Source of the DNA: an uncultured Sphingomonas sp.
GTDB taxonomy: Bacteria; Pseudomonadota; Alphaproteobacteria; Sphingomonadales; Sphingomonadaceae
Direction of reading: 5' to 3'
DNA: 17,566 nucleotides
Assembly (NCBI GenBank): GCA_946886845.1
Contig: CAMPJH010000013.1
Location: 1-17,566 of the forward strand
The notes under the pieces are model-generated. The model ran no database searches. It had not been told where the DNA came from and saw nothing but the letters and a program-made list of their open reading frames with translations. Every line of letters starts with the position of its first letter. The first letter of the stretch is position 1. Of this stretch, positions 11,877-17,566 are shown piece by piece. Position numbers and translations under genes: made by a program.

Positions 11877-12377
11877 TCATTGGCCGCAATAATCTTTGAG
11901 ACCGGCCCAGGCCCGCGCCTTTTCGGCGAACGGGCGCGTGTTGGCGGGACTCGACGACGGCAGGTCGATAAGGACCAAATGGTTCAGCGCGCCGAGCAGC
12001 CGACGGCCCATGACCGCGGCCGCGGACCCGTTGAATGCAACCGCTTCCAAATCCGCAAAGCCCGCGAGAAAATCGGCCAGCGGGTTGTGGCCGGCGCTTC
12101 GGATCGCCTGGTCGAGGCTCCCGCGCCGGCTTGCATGGGCAATCACGTCCCAAAGCCCGATCCGGTTCTGCATCAGCTGCTCGAGTCGGTGCGGATAAGC
12201 GAGTGACTGCAGGTTCTCGCCGATGACGCCGCCGACCAGCCGCCAGAAGGCATTTTGCGGATGCGCGTAATAGCGCTGGGCAGCGAGCGACGCGTCGCCC
12301 GGCAGGCTGCCGAGGATGAACAGGCGGACGTCGGGCCGAGCCACCGGCGGCAATCCATGTTTTACGACCAGGTCCAA
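11877..12377 (-). CDS. DNA-deoxyinosine (hypoxanthine) glycosylase, UDG superfamily
   Basis: Removes deaminated bases (hypoxanthine, perhaps uracil) from DNA to start base-excision repair. The first motif is LFILGSLPGDAS (19-30), followed by the family block RYYAHPQNAFWRL (35-47), in which Asn42 is the likely catalytic residue. GLWDVIAHASRRGSLD (74-89), VAFNGSAAAVMG (113-124) and the closing motif LIDLPSSSPAN (136-146) complete a UDG family 6 pattern. Length is 166 residues from TTG 12377, which has AAGG eight bases upstream. An upstream TTG at 12428 would add 17 basic residues and overlap the divergent glycosyltransferase start. Exact substrate range is inferred from the family. Confidence 0.88.
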   Translation of the reverse strand: MDLVVKHGLPPVARPDVRLFILGSLPGDASLAAQRYYAHPQNAFWRLVGGVIGENLQSLAYPHRLEQLMQNRIGLWDVIAHASRRGSLDQAIRSAGHNPLADFLAGFADLEAVAFNGSAAAVMGRRLLGALNHLVLIDLPSSSPANTRPFAEKARAWAGLKDYCGQ

Positions 12378-12418
12378 TCGATTTGCCTTTGTCCGGCGCC
12401 CAGCTAGTGCTTGCGCCC

Positions 12419-13588
12419 GTGCAGCCAAGCGACCTTCGAATCGCCCTCGTGTCGGGCAATTACAATTATGTCCGCGACGGGGCGAACCAGGCCCTTAACC
12501 GGCTGGTCGGCTATTTGCTTCGGCAAGGCGCCAAGGTCCGGGTCTATTCGCCGACGGTAGAGGAGCCGGCGTTCGAGCCGACCGGCGACCTCGTCTCGCT
12601 ACCTTCGATGTCGATCCAGCAGCGGCCGGACTATCGAATCCCGATCGGCCTGCCGGCGAGGGTCCGCCGCGACCTCGAACAATTCACCCCGAACATCGTC
12701 CATATCGCCAGTCCCGACATCGCCGCACACCGGGCGGTGAGCTGGGCGCGGCGGCGCAATATTCCCGCAGTCGCATCGGTCCACACACGGTTCGAAACCT
12801 ATCTCGCTTATTATCATCTGGAGCTGCTCGAGCCGATCGTCCGAGTCGCCCTGCGCCGGCTGTACCGGCGGTGCGACGCCTTGCTGGTCCCGGCCGAATC
12901 GACCGCCGCCGTGCTTCGCGCGCAGAGGATGAACCGCTTCATCTATATCTGGACACGAGGCGTCGACCGCCAGCAGTTCAACCCCGATCGCCGCGACATG
13001 GCCTGGCGCCGGAGCATCGGCATTGCCGATGACGAGCTGGTCGTGATGTTCCTCGGCCGGCTGGTGCTTGAAAAAGGCCTCGACGTGTTTGCCGCCGCGG
13101 TCGATGCGCTGCACGAGCGTGGGATCCCGCACCACGCGCTGGTCATCGGCGAGGGCCCGGCGCGTGAATGGTTCGAGAAAGCGATGCCGACCGGAATCTT
13201 CCTCGGCCAGCAGATCGGCAACGATCTCGCCCGGGCGGTCGCCAGCTCAGACGTGTTCCTCAACCCCTCGATCACCGAGGCATTCGGCAACGTAACGCTG
13301 GAGTCGATGGCCTGTGCATTGCCGGTGGTCGCGGCCGTCGCGACCGGCGCCACCACTTTGGTTCGCGAGGGGCAGACGGGCACGCTGGTCGAGCCCGGCG
13401 ACATCGACGGCTTTGCCGACGCGCTCGAAGCTTATGCCCGCGATCCGGACCTGCGGCGGCGGCACGGCGAGGCGGGCCTCGCTTATGCCGCCACCCAGGA
13501 TTGGGACGAAATCAACTCGGTCGTCGCCGATGTCTACATCCGCGCCATCGAGCGGCGCGAGCGCATGGCTCGGATGATGGGCCGCTAG
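12419..13588 (+). CDS. GT4-family glycosyltransferase
   Basis: A 389-residue GT-B enzyme of the SQD2/MgtA-like group, which transfers sugars from nucleotide donors to lipids or glycans. The N-terminal half begins RIALVSGNYNYVRDGANQAL and contains HIASPDIAAHRAVSWARR and SVHTRFETYLAYY. The donor-binding half has FLGRLVLEKGLDVF (about 211-224), VIGEGPAREWF, and the signature SITEAFGNVTLESMACALPV with Glu287 and Glu295 in the EX7E pattern. There is no membrane helix; association with the inner-membrane surface is usual for relatives. Acceptor and sugar are unknown; glycolipid or exopolysaccharide are both possible. GTG 12419 is nearest the conserved N-terminus; TTG 12383, TTG 12389 and GTG 12407 are alternatives and none has a good ribosome binding site. 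Confidence 0.88.
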   Translation: MQPSDLRIALVSGNYNYVRDGANQALNRLVGYLLRQGAKVRVYSPTVEEPAFEPTGDLVSLPSMSIQQRPDYRIPIGLPARVRRDLEQFTPNIVHIASPDIAAHRAVSWARRRNIPAVASVHTRFETYLAYYHLELLEPIVRVALRRLYRRCDALLVPAESTAAVLRAQRMNRFIYIWTRGVDRQQFNPDRRDMAWRRSIGIADDELVVMFLGRLVLEKGLDVFAAAVDALHERGIPHHALVIGEGPAREWFEKAMPTGIFLGQQIGNDLARAVASSDVFLNPSITEAFGNVTLESMACALPVVAAVATGATTLVREGQTGTLVEPGDIDGFADALEAYARDPDLRRRHGEAGLAYAATQDWDEINSVVADVYIRAIERRERMARMMGR

Positions 13589-13589
13589 G

Positions 13590-14183
13590 CTATTTTACCC
13601 GCTCGATCCGCTGCGCCGCCTCATCGAGGATCGACGCGATCTCGTGCATCAGCTCCTCGTTGATGCCTTCGCGGCTGATCCGGTGGCTGAGCGCGTTCAT
13701 CAGGTTGCCGACGGCGCGGCCGATCGCCGGCGCGCTTCCGCTTCGGCGGCTCGAGCCGTGGCCCTCGAGCTTTTCGATCAGCTCGTCGACCTCCTCTGAA
13801 TTTTCGTCGAGATGGGCGCGGCCTTCGTCGGTCGCCTCGAATACCTTCTTGCTGTCTTTCGACTTCTGTTCGCGGATCAGGCCCATGTCCTCGAGCATGG
13901 TCAGAGTCGGATAGACGACGCCCGGGCTCGGCGCATATTCGCCGCCGGTCATGTCCTCGATCGCCTTGATCAACTGGTAGCCGTGCCTCGGCTCGTCGGC
14001 GATCAGCTTCAGCAACACCAGCCGAAGCTCGCCGCCCTCGAACATGCGCTTGCGGTCGCGTCGGCGATGCCCGCCCCAGCCGCCCGGCCCGTCGCCGAAG
14101 TCGATGTGGAACCCGCCCGGCCCGAAACTGAAGCCGCGTCCGCGCCCTGCCCAGCGGCTCTCGCCGCAACCAGGATGTCGCAT
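13590..14183 (-). CDS. PadR-family transcriptional regulator (YqjI-like)
   Basis: A 197-residue repressor-type protein. The first 48 residues are rich in Gly, Arg and Phe with few His and Cys (CGESRWAGRGRGFSF, GGFHIDFGDGPGGWGGHRR). The PadR winged helix follows (about 49-125): GELRLVLLKLIADEPRHGYQ, LIKAIEDMTGGEYAPSPGVV, YPTLTMLEDMGLIREQ. The helical C-terminus (150-197) should dimerise. The layout resembles YqjI, a nickel-responsive regulator of a ferric reductase, but the His-rich N-terminal tail of YqjI is poor here, so metal sensing is doubtful. ATG 14183 follows AAGGAGAATAAG. The gene converges on the glycosyltransferase with a one-base gap and is divergent from rarA, with two phased palindromes in its promoter, suggesting autoregulation. 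Confidence 0.9.
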   Translation of the reverse strand: MRHPGCGESRWAGRGRGFSFGPGGFHIDFGDGPGGWGGHRRRDRKRMFEGGELRLVLLKLIADEPRHGYQLIKAIEDMTGGEYAPSPGVVYPTLTMLEDMGLIREQKSKDSKKVFEATDEGRAHLDENSEEVDELIEKLEGHGSSRRSGSAPAIGRAVGNLMNALSHRISREGINEELMHEIASILDEAAQRIERVK

Positions 14184-14206
14184 CTTATTCTCCTTCCGAT
14201 AGGTCT

Positions 14207-14235
14207 AAGATATATCGTAGATGCATCGTTGACAA
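14207..14235 (-). promoter_or_regulatory. padR-type promoter with two phased 8-bp palindromes
   Basis: GATATATC (14209-14216) and GATGCATC (14220-14227) are each perfect palindromes, with centres 11 bp apart, one helical turn. They lie in the 95-bp gap between the divergent padR-type and rarA genes. On the minus strand TTGTCA (14230-14235) and TATCTT (14207-14212) are 17 bp apart, so both palindromes fall in the spacer and -10 region. A plus-strand TTGACA (14229-14234) overlaps but has no good -10. Regulator binding is inferred. Confidence 0.45.
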
Positions 14236-14278
14236 GGAAGGCTGTGCAACTTTTCGAGGGCCGGCTTATTGCGGCGCC

Positions 14279-15619
14279 ATGGTCGACCTGTTCGCCGACG
14301 AACCGCCTCCCGCCGCTCCGCCCGGCGAGCCTGCGGCCGATGCGCCGCTCGCAGATCGGCTGCGACCGCAAAGCCTCGACGAGGTGGTCGGCCAGGAGCA
14401 TCTGACCGGGCCCGACGGCGCGATCGGCCGGATGGTTGCAGCCGGGAAACTGTCGTCGCTGATCCTGTGGGGACCGCCCGGCACCGGCAAGACCAGCATC
14501 GCCCGGCTGCTCGCCGACGCGGTCGGGCTTCGGTTCGTCGCTCTGTCGGCGGTGTTCTCGGGGGTCGCCGATTTGAAGAAGGTGTTCGCTGAGGCGCGAA
14601 TGGCGACCAAGGCCGGCCAGCGCACCTTGCTATTCGTTGACGAAATCCACCGCTTCAATCGCGCCCAGCAGGACGGCTTCCTGCCCTATGTCGAGGACGG
14701 AACGGTCACCCTGGTCGGAGCCACAACCGAAAATCCCAGCTTCGAATTGAACGCGGCCCTGCTGTCGCGCTGCCAGGTTCTGATCCTCCACCGGCTCGAC
14801 CATGACGCCTTGTGTAAGCTGCTCGACCGCGCCGAAGCGCTGGAAGGGCGGCCGTTGCCGCTGACTCCTGAAGCGCGCGAAGCTTTGGTCGCGAGCGCCG
14901 ACGGCGACGGGCGCTTCGTCCTCAATCAGGCCGAAACGCTGTTCGACGTGCAGATCGACGAGCCTCTCGACCCGGGCGGGCTGGCGTCGTTTCTTCAGCG
15001 CCGCGTCGCGGTCTACGACAAGGACCGCGAGGGGCATTACAATCTCATCTCGGCGCTTCACAAAAGCCTTCGCGGGTCGGACCCGCAGGCGGCGCTCTAC
15101 TATCTCGCCCGGATGCTCGTCGCCGGCGAGGAGCCGCTGTACGTGATCCGCCGGCTGACCCGCTTCGCTTCCGAGGACATCGGCCTCGCCGATCCGCAGG
15201 CGCTGGTGCAGTGCCTTGCCGCCAAGGATGCGTACGACTTCCTCGGCTCCCCCGAAGGCGAGTTGGCGATTGTCCAGGCATGTCTCTATTGCGCGGTCGC
15301 GCCCAAATCGAACGCCGCTTACGCCGCCCAGAAATCCGCCTGGCGAGCGGCCAGGGACACCGGCTCGCTGATGCCGCCGGCGCATATCCTCAATGCTCCG
15401 ACCAAGCTGATGAAGGACATCGGCTACGGCAAAGACTACGCCTACGACCATGAGGCCGAAGAGGCATTCTCGGGCGCCGATTACTGGCCGGAAGAAATGG
15501 AGCCGCAGCTTTTTTACAAGCCGTCGGAGCGCGGCTTCGAGGCGCGCGTTCGGGAACGGCTGGACTATTGGCAGGAGCGGCGCAAGGCGCTGCAGTCGGA
15601 ACACAAGCAGGGGAGCTGA
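14279..15619 (+). CDS. rarA: Replication-associated recombination protein A (RarA/MgsA)
   Basis: A 446-residue AAA+ ATPase related to clamp-loader subunits and to eukaryotic WRNIP1; it acts at stalled replication forks. The N-terminus is Pro/Ala-rich, then RPQSLDEVVGQEHL (29-42), Walker A GPPGTGKTS (65-73), Walker B LLFVDEIHRFN (117-127), sensor 1 GATTENPSF (147-155) and the arginine finger region LLSRC (Arg164). The C-terminal part shows the family's HYNLISALHKSLRGSDPQAA, LYYLARML, RRLTRFASEDIGLADP and YAYDHE motifs. It is full length. ATG 14279 is the natural start, although the upstream ribosome binding site is weak. The channel gene follows after five bases. Confidence 0.96.
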   Translation: MVDLFADEPPPAAPPGEPAADAPLADRLRPQSLDEVVGQEHLTGPDGAIGRMVAAGKLSSLILWGPPGTGKTSIARLLADAVGLRFVALSAVFSGVADLKKVFAEARMATKAGQRTLLFVDEIHRFNRAQQDGFLPYVEDGTVTLVGATTENPSFELNAALLSRCQVLILHRLDHDALCKLLDRAEALEGRPLPLTPEAREALVASADGDGRFVLNQAETLFDVQIDEPLDPGGLASFLQRRVAVYDKDREGHYNLISALHKSLRGSDPQAALYYLARMLVAGEEPLYVIRRLTRFASEDIGLADPQALVQCLAAKDAYDFLGSPEGELAIVQACLYCAVAPKSNAAYAAQKSAWRAARDTGSLMPPAHILNAPTKLMKDIGYGKDYAYDHEAEEAFSGADYWPEEMEPQLFYKPSERGFEARVRERLDYWQERRKALQSEHKQGS

Positions 15620-15624
15620 AGCGG

Positions 15625-16950
15625 ATGTACGACATGGATCGAGCCGGCGCCTATTGGCAGGACCAGTTGATTTTCTGGGGCCCCAAGGTCCTCATCGCCT
15701 TGCTGATCCTGCTGGCGACGTGGATAGTCGCCCGGATCGTCAAATGGGCGATGCAGAAAGCGATCGCGGGGACGCCAGCACTTCAGAAGCATACGCCCGG
15801 CAACCAACAGGAAACCATCGGCCAGCAGATTGGCACGATCGCGAAGCTGATCATTTGGCTGGTCGGAATCATGGCGGCGCTGACTTATCTCGGCATTGGC
15901 GAGATCCTCAAACCGGTCAACGAGCTGACTCTAGGCATTTTCGAGTTCCTGCCGCGGCTGATCGGCGCCGGCCTGATCTTCTTTATCGGCCTGATCCTCG
16001 CCCGGATCGTCAGGCGGCTGGTCGAAACACTGCTCGTCGCCGCCAATGTTGACGGTTTGCTGGCCAGAGTTGGGCTTGGCGATACTGCTGGTACGATTCG
16101 CACCGATCCCGAAGCGGTGCCGCCAGGCGCCGCGCCCGGCGCCACCCGGGCCTCCATCGCCCGCGCCGTCGCCGTGTTCTTCTATGCGCTGATCATTATC
16201 CTGTTTTCGATCGCCGCTCTTCAGGTGCTCAACATCGAGGCCATATCCGGTCCGGCAATCAGAATGCTGAACCAGATCGGCGACGCCATTCCGCATGTCC
16301 TGGCCGCCGCTCTTTGGATCGGCATCGCCCTGCTCGCGGCGCGGTTCGTGAAGACGATCATCGAGGCTATCCTTCCGCCGACAGGCTTCGACAATGCGGT
16401 TCGCTCGATCGGCGTCGTTCCGGCTGCCAGCAATCCGTCACGGATAGTCGCCAACGTCGCCTTCGTCGCGGTGATGCTTGCGGCAGCGATCGAGGCGGCG
16501 AAGCAGCTTGGCGGCGGCACGGTCGCGATCTTCCTGGCGCAGATTACCGAGCTTGGCGGAAAAGTGATCTTTGGGACGCTGATCATCGTAACCGGCGTTT
16601 TCCTGGCGAAGATCATCGCCCGGCTGGTCGGAAGCGCTACCGGCGAGGACAGCTATGCCCAGACCCTCGTCCGTTTCGCGATCATCGCCTTGTTCACTGC
16701 CATCGGCCTCACCTTCATGGGGCTCGCCGACCAGATCGTCATCCTCGCGTTCGGGCTGATCCTCGGATCGGCGGCGATCGCCGTCGCGCTGGCCTTCGGC
16801 CTCGGCGGACGCGACGCGGCTGCGAGGTTTCTCGAGCGCTATGTCGATAACGGCCGCGAACCGGTGCGGCGCGCACCGCCGCCGCGGATCGAGCGCAGCA
16901 GCGCGCCCGAGGACGAAGAGGAAGACGACCGACAGCCACCGTTGGTGTGA
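15625..16950 (+). CDS. Mechanosensitive-channel-like multi-helix membrane protein
   Basis: A 441-residue inner-membrane protein with repeated helix pairs of the 'conserved TM helix' type seen in small-conductance mechanosensitive channel relatives. Helices are visible at about 18-40, 71-92, 108-132, 173-197, 217-240, 277-295, 305-328 and 344-375; several end in a basic Ala-Arg-Ile-Val/Ile-Ala-Arg-Leu-Val pattern. The last one, ILAFGLILGSAAIAVALAFG followed by LGGRDAA, resembles the pore-lining TM3 and GLGG bend of MscS, but the full MscS beta domain is absent. The C-terminus is charged and disordered (RRAPPPRIERSSAPEDEEE). ATG 15625 follows GGGGAG nine bases upstream. It starts five bases after rarA and its TGA overlaps the next start as GTGA. 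Solute release under osmotic stress is the likely role, by family. Confidence 0.82.
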   Translation: MYDMDRAGAYWQDQLIFWGPKVLIALLILLATWIVARIVKWAMQKAIAGTPALQKHTPGNQQETIGQQIGTIAKLIIWLVGIMAALTYLGIGEILKPVNELTLGIFEFLPRLIGAGLIFFIGLILARIVRRLVETLLVAANVDGLLARVGLGDTAGTIRTDPEAVPPGAAPGATRASIARAVAVFFYALIIILFSIAALQVLNIEAISGPAIRMLNQIGDAIPHVLAAALWIGIALLAARFVKTIIEAILPPTGFDNAVRSIGVVPAASNPSRIVANVAFVAVMLAAAIEAAKQLGGGTVAIFLAQITELGGKVIFGTLIIVTGVFLAKIIARLVGSATGEDSYAQTLVRFAIIALFTAIGLTFMGLADQIVILAFGLILGSAAIAVALAFGLGGRDAAARFLERYVDNGREPVRRAPPPRIERSSAPEDEEEDDRQPPLV

Positions 16951-17566
16951 AGCAGAGGTTCGAGTCCTTCGTCGCTATCGATTGGTCGGGTGCGAAGGGA
17001 AAGCGGCACAAGGGAATCGCGATCGCCGAGGCGAAGGGCGACGCCGCTCCGCGGCTTGTCCGCCCGGACCACGTCTGGTCGCGCGAGGATGTGCTCCGCT
17101 GGCTGCTGGCGCGCGCGGCGAAGAAGCCTACCCTTTTCGGGTTCGATTTCAGCTTCGCGCCGCCGCTCGCGCCAGCCGGCGAATATCTTCCCGGCGAGCC
17201 CGGCGTACCCAACAGCGCCCGCGAATTCTGGGCCTATGTCGACTCCAGGAGCGACGACCAGGACCTTGGCGCGGCGAGCTTCCTCGAGCGCGCGCACCGG
17301 CGGCATTTCTATTTTGGGATTGCCGACGGGGTGAAGGCCGATTTCATGCGCTTCCGGCAGTGCGACCAGCAGCTCAACCGCCAGGGCGGCCGCAAGACCG
17401 CGAGCGCGTTCGACGCGATCGGCGCCGCGCAGGTCGCCAAGGCGAGCTTTTCGGGGATGCGGCTGCTGCACCGGCTCGACGGCAAGGTCGCGATCTTCCC
17501 GATGGACCCATTGCCCAAGAACGGCAGCGCTGTCGTCGAGATCTACACGCGGATCTACCTTCGCCG
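16947..17566 (+). CDS. Unidentified protein, 3' end beyond the window
   Basis: An open frame of 206 codons that continues past the window. The GTG at 16947 overlaps the channel gene's TGA by four bases (GTGA), the usual sign of translational coupling. The start reads VKQRFESFVAIDWSGAKGKR, then a strand-rich stretch, PTLFGFDFSFAPPLAP, SAREFWAYVDSRSDD, HRRHFYFGIADGVKADFMRF, GGRKTASAFDAIGAAQVAKA and HRLDGKVAIFPMDP. An early Asp in AIDWSGA and a later Asp in GFDFSF resemble the first acidic residues of an RNase H-like fold, as in DUF429-type proteins; this is weak and I do not assign a function. Codon use is normal for the region and no frameshift is seen. Confidence 0.75.
   Translation, partial: MKQRFESFVAIDWSGAKGKRHKGIAIAEAKGDAAPRLVRPDHVWSREDVLRWLLARAAKKPTLFGFDFSFAPPLAPAGEYLPGEPGVPNSAREFWAYVDSRSDDQDLGAASFLERAHRRHFYFGIADGVKADFMRFRQCDQQLNRQGGRKTASAFDAIGAAQVAKASFSGMRLLHRLDGKVAIFPMDPLPKNGSAVVEIYTRIYLR

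Noticed and set aside
14630..15604. 324-codon minus-strand open frame opposite rarA
   Set aside because: RarA is complete with all AAA+ motifs; the antisense frame has no signs of a protein family.
1..17566. CRISPR arrays, insertion sequences, integrases or prophage genes
   Set aside because: No regularly spaced repeats, transposase motifs or integrase residues were seen on either strand; the only mobile-like item is the palindromic element at 999-1117.

Overview
The window is GC-rich, densely coded chromosomal DNA that looks like a member of the Sphingomonadales (Alphaproteobacteria). The signs are a free-standing NDUFS4-type complex I subunit, a long-chain polyprenyl diphosphate synthase of the ubiquinone type, a PhoP/PhoQ-like pair behind a small PepSY-like secreted protein, and a GC-rich palindromic element of a kind I associate with sphingomonad genomes. 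The genus assignment is inference.

Layout. Positions 1-2591 (minus strand) hold a Uup-type ABC-F ATPase followed by a pirin. Positions 2734-6595 (plus) hold a secreted PepSY-like protein, an OmpR/PhoP-type regulator with its PhoQ-like kinase, a polyprenyl diphosphate synthase and an NDUFS4-like protein. Positions 6651-7781 encode a WecB-type UDP-GlcNAc 2-epimerase, apparently from a CTG start, whose stop codon lies inside a convergent tRNA-Glu(CTC) gene. Positions 7888-11539 are a metal-handling island: a MerR-type regulator (plus) and six minus-strand genes leaving a MerR-type promoter with a 20-bp spacer. In order these are a 32-residue metallothionein, a DUF4396 membrane protein, two small secreted Cys/Met/His-rich proteins, a probable outer-membrane barrel with a His/Met/Pro/Glu-rich N-terminus, and a DUF305 membrane protein. 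Positions 11543-17566 are housekeeping: a 98-aa acidic protein, a hypoxanthine/uracil-type DNA glycosylase, a GT4 glycosyltransferase, a PadR regulator, RarA, a multi-helix mechanosensitive-channel-like protein, and an unidentified gene cut by the window end.

The best candidate for a poorly described system is the metal island. It has no P-type ATPase, RND pump or multicopper oxidase inside the window; it seems built on binding (metallothionein and secreted Cys/Met/His peptides), membrane and outer-membrane parts. Three of its gene junctions carry strong inverted repeats. One of them pairs the ribosome binding site of the 71-aa peptide with the stop-codon region of the gene before it, which suggests translational coupling. 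Second in interest is a 119-bp palindromic repeat read in frame within the ABC-F gene, supplying a Gly/Pro-rich linker.
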